Shown: positions 47,493 through 57,420, counted from the first letter of the stretch. The stretch is DNA of 64,000 nucleotides from Bradyrhizobium diazoefficiens (GCF_016616425.1 NZ_CP067101.1:6696001-6760000); one strand, 5' to 3'. Notes: a model not told the origin generated them from the letters alone. A program made the numbers and translations.

Positions 47493-47579
47493 GTCATGCC
47501 CGCCCTCGTGCCGGGCATCCACGTCCTTCGCTCCGCGGAGAAGAAAGACGTGGATGGCCGGGTCAAGCCCGGCCGTGAC
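47493..47579. repeat. Palindromic repeat between pth and ychF
   Basis: GTCATGCCCG...GCCGGGCATCCACGTC (47493-47524) and GACGTGGATGGCCGGG...GCCCGGCCGTGAC (47548-47579) form a long imperfect hairpin. Because pth and ychF are otherwise likely co-transcribed, it may tune the ratio of their transcripts. Confidence 0.7.
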
Positions 47580-47588
47580 GGAAAGAGA

Positions 47589-48200
47589 TCAGTTCGATTT
47601 CTCTCCGTTGTCGTCCTTGGTCAGAAATCCCTTCGCCTGCATGGCAAGATGTACCCTGTTGGAGAAGGTCGCATCCGTGCCCTTGGCAACCAGCGGCGCG
47701 TGCTCGGCCACCGCCTCGCACAGCGTCGCCACCCAGTCGTTATCGGCCTTGGCAAAGTCCGACAGCACGTGGCCGTGCACCAGCTCCTTGACGCCGGGAT
47801 GACCGATGCCGAGCCGCACGCGGCGATACTCGTTGCCGATATGGGCAGAGATCGAGCGCAGGCCGTTGTGGCCGGCGATGCCGCCGCCGATCTTCACCCG
47901 CACCTTGCCTGGCGGCAGTTCGAGCTCGTCGTGAAACACGGTGACGTCGCCGGGAGCGATCTTGAAGAAACTCGCCGCCTCCTGAACGCTGCGGCCGGAA
48001 TCGTTCATGTAGGTCGTCGGCTTGAGCAGAATCACGCGTTCCGTGTCGAGCGTGCCTTCCGAGGTCTCGCCCTGAAACCTGCGGCGCCATGGCGCAAAAC
48101 CATGACGCCGCGCGATCTCGTCGACGGCCATGAAGCCGATATTGTGCCGGTTACGTGCGTATTTCGCGCCGGGATTGCCGAGCCCAACAAAGAGTCGCAT
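47589..48200 (-). CDS. pth: Peptidyl-tRNA hydrolase
   Basis: 203 residues, starting [20 protein letters not shown]. The catalytic His is in ARNRHNIGF, with the conserved [15 protein letters not shown] and [18 protein letters not shown]. Releases tRNA from stalled peptidyl-tRNA. The ribosome site is weak, consistent with coupling to rplY 61 bases upstream. A 20-residue polar C-terminal tail extends the usual 190 residues. Confidence 0.96.
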   Translation of the reverse strand: MRLFVGLGNPGAKYARNRHNIGFMAVDEIARRHGFAPWRRRFQGETSEGTLDTERVILLKPTTYMNDSGRSVQEAASFFKIAPGDVTVFHDELELPPGKVRVKIGGGIAGHNGLRSISAHIGNEYRRVRLGIGHPGVKELVHGHVLSDFAKADNDWVATLCEAVAEHAPLVAKGTDATFSNRVHLAMQAKGFLTKDDNGEKSN

Positions 48201-48261
48201 GACGCGGCGCGCCCCTCGCTCGGCGCGCGATCAAGGACTGCGCGCCGGCTCTTTTGAGAGA

Positions 48262-48972
48262 TTACTTCTTCTTGTCGCCGCCGGCGGGAGCCTTGGCAGC
48301 CGCTGCGGGAGCGGCAGCGGCCGGAGCCGCAGCGCCAGCCGCCGGAGCAGCCGCAGCAGCGCCCGGAGCTGCAGCCGCAGCCGCGGCCTTCTGCTCTTCG
48401 GCGTAGCCGGACGGCGGCACGATGGTGACGAGCGTCGCGTCCTCGCGGGCCAGCGCTTTCACGCCGGCCGGCAGCTTGACGTCGGACAGATGCAGCGAGT
48501 GACCGATTTCCAGCGAACCGACATCGGCCTCGATGTACTGCGGAATGCTCTCGACGCCGCATTCGAGCTCGATCGCGTGGGCGACGATGTTGACGGTGCC
48601 GCCGCGCTTCACGCCCGGGGACGTTTCCGACTTTACCACGTGCAAGGGCACGCTGATGCGGATGGTGGCGCCTTCGCCGAGCCGCATGAAATCGACATGG
48701 ATCGGGAAGTCCCTGACCGGATCGAGGTGATAGTCGCGCGGAATCACGCGGTATTTCTTGCCTTCGAGGTCGATGTCGACCAGCGTGGTCAGGAACCTGC
48801 CGGCAAGGATGCGCTGGCGCAGTTCGCGATCTTCGATCGAGATCGTCACCGGGGGCTGGTTGTTGCCATAGATCACTCCGGGCACTCGCCCGGCGCGACG
48901 CTCAGCCCGGGCGGCCCCCTTGCCGCTCTTCGGACGTGCGGTCGCCTTCAATTCCTTGACGGTCGTCGCCAT
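48262..48972 (-). CDS. rplY: Ribosomal protein L25/TL5/Ctc
   Basis: 236 residues. The 5S rRNA-binding beta-barrel domain opens KELKATARPKSGKGAARAER and the second TL5 domain follows (VPLHVVKSETSPGVKRGGTV). This two-domain form is the CTC type rather than the single-domain 94-residue L25 of Escherichia coli. The last 45 residues are almost entirely Ala/Pro/Gly, probably a disordered tail. Heads the rplY-pth-ychF run. Confidence 0.95.
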   Translation of the reverse strand: MATTVKELKATARPKSGKGAARAERRAGRVPGVIYGNNQPPVTISIEDRELRQRILAGRFLTTLVDIDLEGKKYRVIPRDYHLDPVRDFPIHVDFMRLGEGATIRISVPLHVVKSETSPGVKRGGTVNIVAHAIELECGVESIPQYIEADVGSLEIGHSLHLSDVKLPAGVKALAREDATLVTIVPPSGYAEEQKAAAAAAAPGAAAAAPAAGAAAPAAAAPAAAAKAPAGGDKKK

Positions 48973-49184
48973 AACGTTAAGTCCTTGTTTTTGCAAAAGT
49001 TAATGGGCCGCAAGGCGGCCCATGGTGCTGTCCGCAGCAAGCCTCCAGGGGTGCGGGGGCCGCGAACGTGGCGGGCTTTTACCCGGAAGAGGCGGAAATG
49101 ACAAGGAAATGCGAGGATTTTTTGCGGGGACCGCCAGGCAGGAGGATAGACGTGGATGCCCCGGAAAGCTCGGGCATGACGACC

Positions 49185-49445
49185 TCAGCTGGTCGCCCCG
49201 CCGAGCTTCGCCTCCAGTGCCGCGATGCGTGCCTTCAGCGCCTCGTTCTCCTCGCGCGCGAGACGCGCCATGTCCTTGACCGCCTCGAACTCCTCGCGCT
49301 TGACCAGATCCATGTCGCGCAGGAATTTTTCGGCCTGGGTGCGCATCACCGTGTCGAACTCGCGCTTGACGCCCTGGGCGGCACCGGCGGCATCGTTCAT
49401 CAGGCGGCCGATCTCGTCGAAAAACCGGTTGTTGGTCTGGGTCAT
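49185..49445 (-). CDS. ubiK: UbiK-type accessory factor (BMFP domain)
   Basis: 86 residues starting MTQTNNRFFDEIGRLMNDAA, with CAGGAG seven bases upstream. The BMFP signature is an N-terminal amphipathic segment followed by a C-terminal coiled coil (VKREEFEAVKDMARLAREEN, then EALKARIAALEAKL). In enterobacteria UbiK assists ubiquinone synthesis and binds lipids; role here by family. Divergent from the dienelactone-hydrolase-type gene. Confidence 0.85.
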   Translation of the reverse strand: MTQTNNRFFDEIGRLMNDAAGAAQGVKREFDTVMRTQAEKFLRDMDLVKREEFEAVKDMARLAREENEALKARIAALEAKLGGATS

Positions 49446-49612
49446 TTCGGGCTCCTGGCGGCCTCAGATAAACTTTGCGCGACCGCTCCGAAACACAATG
49501 GCAATCCGATCGGGCGGGTTCAAGGGCCGAGCGGAGGTATCCTTGTCATGAACCGGTTTCCTTGCAATCGTATTCGACGTCCCTGAATAAGAAGAATCAC
49601 AAGGCGCACGAG

Positions 49613-50350
49613 ATGATCGACCAGCAGATCGCGATCCCCACCAGGGACGGTCACATCGCAACCTTCGTCAGCCATCCCGAACGCGGCGGGCCGTTCCCGG
49701 TCATCGTGTTCTACATGGATGCGCCGGCGATCCGCGAGGAGCTGCGCGACATGGCGCGCCGGCTCGCGACCTCGGGCTATTACGTGATGCTGCCGAACCT
49801 CTATTACCGCTCGGGCGTCATGGAGCTCGGTGCACTGCCGGCTGATCCGAATGCGCCGGAGCGCAAACGCATGTTCGCCCTGATGGGCTCGCTCACGATC
49901 CCCATGATCATGGACGACACCAGGGCGCTGCTCAGCTATGCCGAGGGCGAAGCGGCCGCGAACACGAAGATGGTCGGCACCGTCGGCTACTGCATGAGCG
50001 GCCGCTACGCCATCAACGCCGCCACGCATTTTCCCGATCGCGTCAAGGCGGCCGCCTCGATCTACGGTGTGCAGCTCGCGACCGACCAGGACGACAGCCC
50101 GCATCTCGCGGCGGGCAAGACCAAGGCCGAGCTCTATTTCGCATGCGCGGAGACCGACATCTACGCGCCGACCGAAATCATCGAGAAGGTCAAGCAGGGC
50201 ATGAGCGGCGCAAACGCCGAGGTCGAGATCTATCCCGGCACCCATCACGGCTTCGCCTTCCCCAAGCGTCCGGTCTATGACCGCGACGCCGCCGAGCGGC
50301 ATTGGGAGCGTCTGCTGGCGCTCTATCGCCGCAATCTCGTCCAGATATAG
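49613..50350 (+). CDS. Dienelactone hydrolase family protein
   Basis: 245 residues, alpha/beta hydrolase. The nucleophile motif is [14 protein letters not shown], with cysteine as in true dienelactone hydrolases, and the catalytic His is in [20 protein letters not shown]. The ATG at 49613 ([19 protein letters not shown]) is the conserved start. Located 8 bases upstream of lgt on the same strand, so it heads the operon, although no functional link to lipoprotein maturation is apparent. Confidence 0.9.
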   Translation: MIDQQIAIPTRDGHIATFVSHPERGGPFPVIVFYMDAPAIREELRDMARRLATSGYYVMLPNLYYRSGVMELGALPADPNAPERKRMFALMGSLTIPMIMDDTRALLSYAEGEAAANTKMVGTVGYCMSGRYAINAATHFPDRVKAAASIYGVQLATDQDDSPHLAAGKTKAELYFACAETDIYAPTEIIEKVKQGMSGANAEVEIYPGTHHGFAFPKRPVYDRDAAERHWERLLALYRRNLVQI

Positions 50351-50358
50351 AAGGCGCG

Positions 50359-51204
50359 ATGCAACTTCTCCTGATCGACTTTCCCGCCTTCAAGCCGATC
50401 GCGCTCGAGATCGGCCCTTTCGCCATCCGCTGGTATGCGCTGGCCTATATCTGCGGCATTGTGTTCGGCTGGCTCTATGCACGCTCGCTCCTGAAGAACC
50501 AGCGCCTGTGGGGCGGCCCCGCGCCGATCTCGCTGCTCCAGGTCGACGACTTCATCCTCTGGGTCACGCTCGGCATCATCCTCGGCGGCCGCACCGGCTA
50601 CGTGTTGTTCTACAATCTGCCCTTCTTCATCGATCATCCTGCCGCGATCTTCAAATTGTGGGAGGGCGGCATGTCATTCCATGGCGGCTTTCTCGGCTGC
50701 GTCGTCGCGGTGATGTGGTTTGCCTATCGCAACAAGATCCCGATCCTGTCGCTCGGCGACATCACCACCGCGGTCGCCCCGATCGGGTTGCTACTCGGGC
50801 GCATCGCCAACTTCATCAACGGCGAATTGTGGGGCCGCGCCACCGATGCCAGCCTGCCCTGGGCGATGATCTTCCCCCGCGACCCCACACAGCTGCCGCG
50901 CCATCCGAGCCAGCTCTACGAAGCCGGCATGGAAGGCATCCTGCTGTTCACCGTGCTCGCGGTCATGATCCGGCTCGGCGCGCTGAAGCGGCCCGGCATG
51001 ATCCTCGGTGCCTTCATCCTGATCTATGGTCTGACCCGGATTGTCGGCGAACATTTCCGCGAGCCGGACGCGCAGCTTGGCTTCCTCTGGGGCGGGTTAA
51101 CCATGGGCATGCTGCTGTCGATCCCGATGCTTATCGTAGGCCTCATACTTATTGTATTGGCAGTCAGGCGCGGAGCGCCGAAGCCCGCAGGGGCCATTCG
51201 TTAG
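50359..51204 (+). CDS. lgt: Prolipoprotein diacylglyceryl transferase
   Basis: 281 residues with seven membrane helices. Conserved motifs: [20 protein letters not shown] and the signature [14 protein letters not shown]. Transfers diacylglycerol to the lipobox cysteine of prolipoproteins in the inner membrane. Followed after 20 bases by the MidA-like methyltransferase, a common neighbour of lgt in alphaproteobacteria. Confidence 0.97.
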   Translation: MQLLLIDFPAFKPIALEIGPFAIRWYALAYICGIVFGWLYARSLLKNQRLWGGPAPISLLQVDDFILWVTLGIILGGRTGYVLFYNLPFFIDHPAAIFKLWEGGMSFHGGFLGCVVAVMWFAYRNKIPILSLGDITTAVAPIGLLLGRIANFINGELWGRATDASLPWAMIFPRDPTQLPRHPSQLYEAGMEGILLFTVLAVMIRLGALKRPGMILGAFILIYGLTRIVGEHFREPDAQLGFLWGGLTMGMLLSIPMLIVGLILIVLAVRRGAPKPAGAIR

Positions 51205-51224
51205 TTCATTTCGAGAAGATAGCC

Positions 51225-52343
51225 GTGACCGAACAGCCGCTGCTCAACGAGATCAAGGCGCTGATCAAATCCTCAGGCCCGATGCCGGTCTGGTGGTACA
51301 TGGAACTGTGCCTGATGCACCCGCGCTACGGCTATTACGTCTCGCGCGATCCGCTCGGGCGTGAGGGCGACTTCACCACCGCGCCCGAGGTCAGCCAGAT
51401 GTTCGGCGAACTGCTGGGACTGTGGACCGCCTCGGTATGGAAGCAGATGGGCTCGCCGCAATTCCTGCGGCTGATCGAGCTCGGGCCCGGCCGCGGCACC
51501 ATGATGGCGGACGCGCTGCGCGCGCTCCGCGTGCTCCCGCCGCTCTACCAGGCGCTTCATATCCACATGGTCGAGGTCAACCCCGTGCTGCGCGAGCGGC
51601 AGAGCGCGACGCTGTCCGCCGTGCGCAACATCACCTGGCACGACAGCATCGACGACGTGCCTGAAGGACCGAGCATCATCCTCGCCAATGAATATTTCGA
51701 CGTGCTGCCAATCCACCAGATGGTCCGCCACGAGAACGGCTGGCACGAACGCGTGATCGAGATCGACGCAAACGGAAAGCTTCAATTCGGCGCGGCGCCG
51801 GAGCCGACGCCGCGCTTCGACGTGCTGCTGCCGCCCTTGGTGCGCGCCGCGCCCGTCGGCGCCGTGTTCGAATGGCGGCCCGACAACGAGGTCATGAAGC
51901 TCGCCACGCGCGTGCGCGACCAGGATGGCGCGGCGCTGATCATCGATTACGGCCACTTACGCAGCGATGCCGGCGACACCTTCCAGGCGATTGCCCGCCA
52001 CACCTTCGCCGACCCCCTGAAGGCGCCCGGCCAGGCCGACGTCACAGCCCATGTCGACTTCCAGGCGCTGGCGCGTGCCGCCGAGGATGTCGGCGCGCGC
52101 GTGCACGGGCCGGTGACGCAAGGCGACTTCCTCAAGCGTATCGGCATCGACACAAGGGCCGCCGCCTTGATGCAGAAGGCAACGCCGGAAGTGGCCACCG
52201 ACATTTCGATCGCCCTCAAGCGGCTGACGGACACGGGGCGCAGCGGCATGGGCTCGATGTTCAAGGTGCTCGGCATCTCAGAGCCGCGGCTGACAGGCCT
52301 TGCCGGCCTCAGCGATCTCGAGCAGGCCGGAGAAGCCTCATGA
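51225..52343 (+). CDS. MidA/NDUFAF7-type SAM-dependent methyltransferase
   Basis: 372 residues with GTG start (VTEQPLLNEIKALIKSSGPM). The family N terminus WYMELCLMHPRYGYYVSRDP and GREGDFTTAPEVSQMFGELL are clear, and the SAM motif is IELGPGRGTMMADALRA. The homologous human NDUFAF7 methylates an arginine of the complex I NDUFS2 subunit, so assistance to NADH dehydrogenase assembly is plausible. Its stop codon overlaps the pgeF start. Confidence 0.9.
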   Translation: MTEQPLLNEIKALIKSSGPMPVWWYMELCLMHPRYGYYVSRDPLGREGDFTTAPEVSQMFGELLGLWTASVWKQMGSPQFLRLIELGPGRGTMMADALRALRVLPPLYQALHIHMVEVNPVLRERQSATLSAVRNITWHDSIDDVPEGPSIILANEYFDVLPIHQMVRHENGWHERVIEIDANGKLQFGAAPEPTPRFDVLLPPLVRAAPVGAVFEWRPDNEVMKLATRVRDQDGAALIIDYGHLRSDAGDTFQAIARHTFADPLKAPGQADVTAHVDFQALARAAEDVGARVHGPVTQGDFLKRIGIDTRAAALMQKATPEVATDISIALKRLTDTGRSGMGSMFKVLGISEPRLTGLAGLSDLEQAGEAS

Positions 52344-53107
52344 CGCTCGTTTCGTCGCTGCTGTCGGCCGTGCCCGGCCTGCGCCACTCGTTCTTTACCC
52401 GCGAAGGCGGCGTCTCCAGCGGCATCTATGCCGCGCTGAACGGCGGGCTCGGTTCCAACGACGATCAGGCCCTTGTCGCGGAGAACCGCCGCCGCATGGC
52501 CGAGCATGTCGGCGTTGCGCCGGAACGCTTCCTCAGCCTGCACCAGATCCATTCGCCCGACGTGCTCGTCGCAGATCGCGCGTGGCCGAGCGGGCCGCGG
52601 CCGAAGGGCGATGCGCTGGTGACGAGAACACCCGGCATTGCGCTCGGCGTCTCCACCGCCGATTGCGGGCCGGTGCTGTTCGTCGATCCCAACGCGCGCG
52701 TGATCGGTGGCGCGCATGCCGGCTGGAAGGGCGCGCTGACTGGCGTTCTCGAGGCAACGATCTCGGCGATGGAGAAACTCGGCGCCACGCGCGGCGGCAT
52801 CATCGCCGCGATCGGCCCGCTGATCCGCCAGGAGAGTTACGAGGTCGGCAACGAGTTCGTCGCCCGCTTCATCGAAGCGGATGCGGACAATGCCATGTTC
52901 TTCATCCCGTCGGTGCGCGAGGGCCACGCGATGTTCGATCTCGCCGGCTTCATCCGGAAACGGCTGGATGCCGCCGGCATCCTGATGATCGACGATCTCG
53001 GTCTCGATACCTATGCCGACGAACGCTTCTTCAGCTATCGCCGCTCGGTGCACCGCAAGGAGCCGGATTACGGCCGCCACGTCCACGCAATCGCGCTGGA
53101 GGGGTGA
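52340..53107 (+). CDS. pgeF: Multicopper-oxidase-like laccase domain / purine nucleosidase PgeF
   Basis: 255 residues. ATG overlaps the upstream stop (ATGA). YfiH-family signature elements: HSFFTREGGVSSGIYAALNG, TADCGPVLF with metal-site Cys, and GGAHAGWKGALTGVLEATI with His. Homologues hydrolyse or phosphorolyse purine nucleosides, and PgeF in Escherichia coli edits aberrant L-Ser in peptidoglycan precursors. Final gene of the DLH-lgt-midA-pgeF operon. Confidence 0.92.
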   Translation: MTLVSSLLSAVPGLRHSFFTREGGVSSGIYAALNGGLGSNDDQALVAENRRRMAEHVGVAPERFLSLHQIHSPDVLVADRAWPSGPRPKGDALVTRTPGIALGVSTADCGPVLFVDPNARVIGGAHAGWKGALTGVLEATISAMEKLGATRGGIIAAIGPLIRQESYEVGNEFVARFIEADADNAMFFIPSVREGHAMFDLAGFIRKRLDAAGILMIDDLGLDTYADERFFSYRRSVHRKEPDYGRHVHAIALEG

Positions 53108-53113
53108 GGTCTC

Positions 53114-53250
53114 GTGCCCCGGACGCAGCGCAGCACGCAAGTGATGCGCTGCTGAGCCGGGGCCCACGTCTCCGCGATTTCGATCTCGTCGGCCTGCTGG
53201 GTCCCGGTTCAGCGCAGCGGCACTGCGCGCCGCAGCGCGCCCGGGACACG
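53114..53250. repeat. Palindromic intergenic element after pgeF
   Basis: GTGCCCCGGACGCAGCGCAGC (53114) pairs with CGCAGCGCGCCCGGGACAC at the far end (53231-53249), with smaller hairpins between. The repeat fills most of the 258-base gap between pgeF and the lipoprotein gene; the rest has only short TTAAC motifs near 53332. Confidence 0.6.
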
Positions 53251-53365
53251 AACACTGCCATCTGGCGCAGATCCGGGTGACAACACACGAATTGCTGTGC
53301 CCCCTGTTTTGTGTCGCCCCTGCCCTAGACCTTAACCGATTTTAACGATATCGCTGCCCGCCATA

Positions 53366-53992
53366 ATGAGGGATGCGTCATCTTTTCTGCGCCGCGCGGG
53401 CTCGTGCATGCTGGCGGTCATGCTGCTGGGGGCTGCAACCGCACTCGGCGGCTGCGCCGGCGGCGGCGGTGCCGCCAACTCCTATGCGATGGCGCCGAGT
53501 TCGGGCTCCGGGGCGACGGTGGCCTTCGAATCCATCGACGGCCCGCCTCCGGAAGTCTTCGACCGCATGGTCGGCGTGCTCGACAGCGAATCCAAGCTCC
53601 GCAGCCTGTCCGTCGTCTCGCGCGAGGGGACGGCCGCCTACCGCGTGCGCAGCTACCTCTCCGCCCAAATCGTCCGCGGCAAGACCGTGATCGCCTGGGT
53701 CTGGGACGTTTACGACGCCAACCAGCAGCGGGCGCTGCGCCTCTCCGGCGAGGAACCGACCTCCGGCAAGGGCGGCCGCGACGCTTCTCGTGACCCATGG
53801 GGGGCGGCCGACGACCTCGTGTTGCGAAAAATCGCCCAGGCCGGATTCAGCGGACTTTCCAACATGATCGACGGAACGCCGGATGCGCCGAGCGCAGCTC
53901 CGGGCCTGCGCGAACCGGCGGTAGCGAGCACGATCAAGCAAGCCCCGGCGGCGGAGATGCCTGCCTCAGCCCTGGGCTATGCCGAGCGATAA
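53366..53992 (+). CDS. Predicted lipoprotein, unknown function
   Basis: 208 residues. Signal peptide with hydrophobic LAVMLLGAATALGGC lipobox, giving a modified cysteine at about residue 29, then a Gly/Ser linker. The folded part includes FDRMVGVLDSESKLRSLSVV and TAAYRVRSYLSAQIVRGKTV, and ends in a proline/alanine-rich stretch. ATG at 53366 is the first possible; a ribosome site is not clear. Would be matured by Lgt encoded 2 kb upstream, though that is true for all lipoproteins. Confidence 0.75.
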   Translation: MRDASSFLRRAGSCMLAVMLLGAATALGGCAGGGGAANSYAMAPSSGSGATVAFESIDGPPPEVFDRMVGVLDSESKLRSLSVVSREGTAAYRVRSYLSAQIVRGKTVIAWVWDVYDANQQRALRLSGEEPTSGKGGRDASRDPWGAADDLVLRKIAQAGFSGLSNMIDGTPDAPSAAPGLREPAVASTIKQAPAAEMPASALGYAER

Positions 53993-54186
53993 CCCCCGCT
54001 AAACCACGGCCTCAAGTTGCGGCCAAGCCGTTGGCCTGACTCAGGATTTTCGAAGGGAAAACGTAGCATCCCGGGTTGCCATTGCAGCCTCCGGCCTGAT
54101 ATTTCCTCGCCCGTCGTAACCGTGCTGCCAGTGGGTATTTTCTGATGTTGAACGTCGTATCCAGCAAAGCGCGGGAGGAAGCGTCC

Positions 54187-55140
54187 ATGTCGGCCAAAAA
54201 CGGCTCCATCAAGCTCGTCGCCGGCAACTCCAATCCGGCCCTCGCCCAAGCCATCGCGCAAGGCCTGGACATGCCGCTGACCAAGGCTGTGGTGCGGCGC
54301 TTCGCCGATATGGAGATCTTCGTCGAGATCCAGGAGAACGTCCGCGGATCGGATGCCTTCATCATCCAGTCGACCTCGTTCCCGGCGAACGACCATTTGA
54401 TGGAATTGCTGATCATCACCGACGCGCTGCGTCGCTCCTCGGCGCGCCGTATCACTGCGGTGCTGCCCTATTTCGGCTATGCCCGGCAGGACCGTAAATC
54501 GGGCTCGCGCACGCCGATCTCGGCCAAGCTCGTCGCCAACCTGATCACGCAGGCCGGCGTCGACCGCGTCATGACGCTCGACCTGCATGCCGGCCAGATC
54601 CAGGGCTTTTTCGACATCCCCACCGACAATCTCTACGCCGCGCCGCTGATGGTGCGCGACATCAAGGAAAGGTTCGACCTCTCCAAGACGATGGTGATCT
54701 CGCCCGACGTCGGCGGTGTGGCCCGTGCCCGCGGCCTCGCCAAGCGCATCAACACCCCGCTCGCGATCGTCGACAAGCGCCGCGAGAGAGCGGGCGAATC
54801 CGAGGTCATGAACGTGATCGGCGACGTCGCCGGCTACACCTGCATCCTGATCGACGACATCGTGGACTCCGGCGGCACGCTGGTGAATGCGGCCGATGCG
54901 CTGATCGCCAAGGGCGCCAAGGACGTCTACGCCTACATCACCCACGGCGTGCTCTCCGGCGGCGCAGCCGCCCGCATCACGGGCTCCAGGCTGAAGGAGC
55001 TCGTGATCACCGACTCGATCCTGCCGACGGATGCTGTGACCAAGGCGCCGAACATCCGCACGCTGCCGATCGCCAGCCTGATCTCGGATGCGATTGCGCG
55101 CACGGCGGCTGAAGAGTCGGTGTCGAGCCTGTTCGACTGA
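54187..55140 (+). CDS. prs: Ribose-phosphate pyrophosphokinase
   Basis: 317 residues from the ATG at 54187 ([16 protein letters not shown]), with GGGAGGA upstream; an ATG 42 bases earlier is also in frame. PRPP-binding loop [15 protein letters not shown], flexible loop [11 protein letters not shown], and [20 protein letters not shown]. Makes PRPP for nucleotides, His and Trp. The last 63 bases have a second, separate copy at 57417-57479 with only synonymous differences, showing that DNA was inserted at this gene's 3' end. Confidence 0.97.
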   Translation: MSAKNGSIKLVAGNSNPALAQAIAQGLDMPLTKAVVRRFADMEIFVEIQENVRGSDAFIIQSTSFPANDHLMELLIITDALRRSSARRITAVLPYFGYARQDRKSGSRTPISAKLVANLITQAGVDRVMTLDLHAGQIQGFFDIPTDNLYAAPLMVRDIKERFDLSKTMVISPDVGGVARARGLAKRINTPLAIVDKRRERAGESEVMNVIGDVAGYTCILIDDIVDSGGTLVNAADALIAKGAKDVYAYITHGVLSGGAAARITGSRLKELVITDSILPTDAVTKAPNIRTLPIASLISDAIARTAAEESVSSLFD

Positions 55141-55360
55141 GCACACGACCTCGTGGGGCGGGTTGCCCCGTGGACCTGCGCGAAGCACGGACCGCTCGGC
55201 CTAACGCAACACCTGCTGCGGAGAGAGACAGCGGTGGGTTACGCCGTTCGCTAACGCGACTGACGCACCGCAGCAGGCCCTGGAGACCGCGCGAGTTGTC
55301 GGCGGCGGCGGCCCATGACATCATCCAGATACGGAGTTATCCCTGTCCTCTGGATGCCTG
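55141..55360. other. Spacer between prs and the cassette genes
   Basis: 220 bases without a gene. GGGCGGGTTGCCCCGTGG can form a small hairpin just after the prs stop. A GCGGTGGGTTACGCC...CGCTAACGCGACTG stretch (55230-55262) resembles parts of other Bradyrhizobium repeats. No att-like direct repeats other than the duplicated prs end, and no clear promoter elements, were found. It probably contains the cassette promoter. Confidence 0.4.
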
Positions 55361-56389
55361 ATGCCTCGCCGGAAATTTGCTTGGGAAAACCTGTCGGACG
55401 ACGAGTTGCTCAAGCAACGCCTCCGCAACCTGAAGGTTACGGTCGAAGGCACCTGGGTCGAAGGCTGCGTCAGCACGCTCTACGAGGAGCTCGAAGAGCG
55501 GGGCATCCGGCTGCGGCCGCACACATGGGTCTCGAGCGAATGGTTCAGCCCGGGCGGCGTTCCTGGCATCGCCATCCCCTTCTATCTCACCCATCCGCGG
55601 CTGATGAAGCTGGAGAAGAAGATGATGTTCGACGTCGAGGGCGGAACGTGGCGCGAGTGCATGGCCATCCTCCGTCACGAGGCCGGGCATGCCTTGCAGC
55701 ATGGCTACCAGTTGCAGCGGCGCCGGCGCTGGCAGCAGCTGTTCGGCCCGTCGTCGAAACATTATCCGCGCTATTACCGGCCCAACCCGGCCAGCAGGCG
55801 TTACGTCCAGCACCTTCGGCTCTGGTACGCACAGAGCCATCCGGACGAAGACTTCGCAGAGACCTTTGCCGTATGGCTGAGGCCCCGTTCGAACTGGCGA
55901 ACGCGATATGCCGGCTGGCCGGCGCTGAAGAAGCTCGAATATGTCGACGAGCTGATGAGCGAGATCGCTGGAAGACGACCGCCGGTCACGACGCGGGACC
56001 GTGTCGACCCACTGTGGCGGCTCAGCGAGACGCTCGAGGAGCACTACAAGAAGAAGCAGGCGTTCTACGCCTTCACGCCGCCGAAGACCTATGACCGCGA
56101 CCTCTCCCGGCTGTTCTCAGCCGATCCGCGGCACCATCGGTCAATGCCCGCCTCGACCCTGATCAGGCGGCACCGCGCCCAGATCAGGCAATTGGTCGCG
56201 CGATGGACGGGCGAGAACCAGCTCACGCTCGATGCCGTGCTTGACGACATGATTTCCCGCTGCCGCGATCTCGATTTGCGGGCCGTCGGCCCCGAACAGA
56301 AGCTCGTTCTCGATTTCATCGTCCTCGTGACCGCCAAGACGATGCACGCGCTGTTTGGCCCGTCTCGGCGCAAATGGATCGCGCTATGA
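55361..56389 (+). CDS. Putative zinc-dependent metallopeptidase (Peptidase_Mx-like)
   Basis: 342 residues starting MPRRKFAWENLSDDELLKQR. Zinc-binding HEAGH (106-110) within CMAILRHEAGHALQHGY, and a second acidic motif DEDFAETFAVWLRP (162-175) that can supply the third ligand, match the putative zinc-binding metallopeptidase family. No signal peptide, so cytoplasmic. Start and stop codon overlap (ATGA) with the ATP-grasp gene, so they are translated together. Sits between prs and its duplicated end. Confidence 0.85.
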   Translation: MPRRKFAWENLSDDELLKQRLRNLKVTVEGTWVEGCVSTLYEELEERGIRLRPHTWVSSEWFSPGGVPGIAIPFYLTHPRLMKLEKKMMFDVEGGTWRECMAILRHEAGHALQHGYQLQRRRRWQQLFGPSSKHYPRYYRPNPASRRYVQHLRLWYAQSHPDEDFAETFAVWLRPRSNWRTRYAGWPALKKLEYVDELMSEIAGRRPPVTTRDRVDPLWRLSETLEEHYKKKQAFYAFTPPKTYDRDLSRLFSADPRHHRSMPASTLIRRHRAQIRQLVARWTGENQLTLDAVLDDMISRCRDLDLRAVGPEQKLVLDFIVLVTAKTMHALFGPSRRKWIAL

Positions 56390-57420
56390 GACGCCTCCGT
56401 ATTCTCGTTCTGATGCATCCGGACTTCATGCCTCCGGACTCCTCCGACGGATACTCCGCACAGGAAATCAACGCGTGGAAAACGGAATACGACGTGGTGA
56501 GCACCTTGCGCGCGACCGGCCATGATGTTCGCCCGCTCGGCGCCCAGGAGGAAATCAAGCCCGTCCGCGAAGCGATCGAGGAGTTCAAGCCGCACGTGGT
56601 CTTCACGCTGCTGGAGGAATTCCACTACAACGTCGCCTACGACCAGCACATCGCCAGCTATCTCGAGCTGATGAAGGTTCCTTACACCGGGTGCAATCCG
56701 CGCGGCCTGATCCTCGCGCGCGGCAAGGATTTGTCCAAAACGCTGGTGCATCACCGCCGGATCGCGGTGCCGGCCTTCGCCGTTTTCCCGATGCGCCGCC
56801 AGGTGAAACGACCGCCTCGTCTTGCGCTGCCACTGATTGTCAAAAGCCTGAACATGGATGGCTCGTTCGGCATCTCGCAGGCCTCCATCGTCGATACCGA
56901 CGAGAAGCTCGCGGAGCGGGTCGCCTTCATCCACGAGCGGGGCGAATCAGCCGCCATCGCCGAGCAGTTCATCGAGGGGCGCGAGCTCTATGTCGGCGTG
57001 ATCGGCAACAACCGGCTGCGCGTTCTTCCGGTTTGGGAACTGAAATTCGGTAGCATGGGCGGGCGCAGGTCACGGCACATCGCCACTGAAAAAGCCAAGC
57101 ACGACACCGATTATCAAGAGCGCGTCGGTATCGTCGACGGACCGGCAAAGGACCTTGCGCCCGAAGTCACCGCGCGCATCCAGCGCGCCGCAAAACGCAT
57201 CTACCAGGCACTGGGCCTCGATGGCTATGCCCGCGTCGACTTTCGCCTCGCCGCCGACGGCACGCCGTATTTCATTGAAGCAAATCCAAATCCGGAGATC
57301 GCAAAGAGCCAGGAGTTCGCCACGGCGGCTCAACATGACGGGCTCAAATATCCGGATCTCCTGCAACGCATCCTGACTCTCGGGATCAGCCGGGCCAAGG
57401 CGGGTGTATCGTTGGGCTGA
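56386..57420 (+). CDS. D-Ala-D-Ala-ligase-like ATP-grasp enzyme
   Basis: 344 residues from ATG 56386, starting MRRLRILVLMHPDFMPPDSS. ATP-grasp features: VPYTGCNPRGLILARGKDLS (Ddl-type substrate loop), LPLIVKSLNMDGSFGIS (lysine and glycine loop), AEQFIEGRELYVGVIGN, and the metal-binding end RVDFRLAADGTPYFIEANPN. ATP-grasp ligases couple a carboxyl to an amine through an acyl phosphate. It differs from housekeeping Ddl by a shorter N-terminal lobe, and it travels with a peptidase. Its stop codon lies inside the prs-end duplicate. One sampled line (57241-57300) is 55% GC, below the local average. Confidence 0.88.
   Translation: MRRLRILVLMHPDFMPPDSSDGYSAQEINAWKTEYDVVSTLRATGHDVRPLGAQEEIKPVREAIEEFKPHVVFTLLEEFHYNVAYDQHIASYLELMKVPYTGCNPRGLILARGKDLSKTLVHHRRIAVPAFAVFPMRRQVKRPPRLALPLIVKSLNMDGSFGISQASIVDTDEKLAERVAFIHERGESAAIAEQFIEGRELYVGVIGNNRLRVLPVWELKFGSMGGRRSRHIATEKAKHDTDYQERVGIVDGPAKDLAPEVTARIQRAAKRIYQALGLDGYARVDFRLAADGTPYFIEANPNPEIAKSQEFATAAQHDGLKYPDLLQRILTLGISRAKAGVSLG

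Noticed and set aside
53330..53345. TTAACCGATTTTAAC as a CtrA site
   Set aside because: The spacing between the TTAA halves is six, not the seven required by the usual CtrA consensus. A similar near-miss at 12405-12425 has a degenerate left half.
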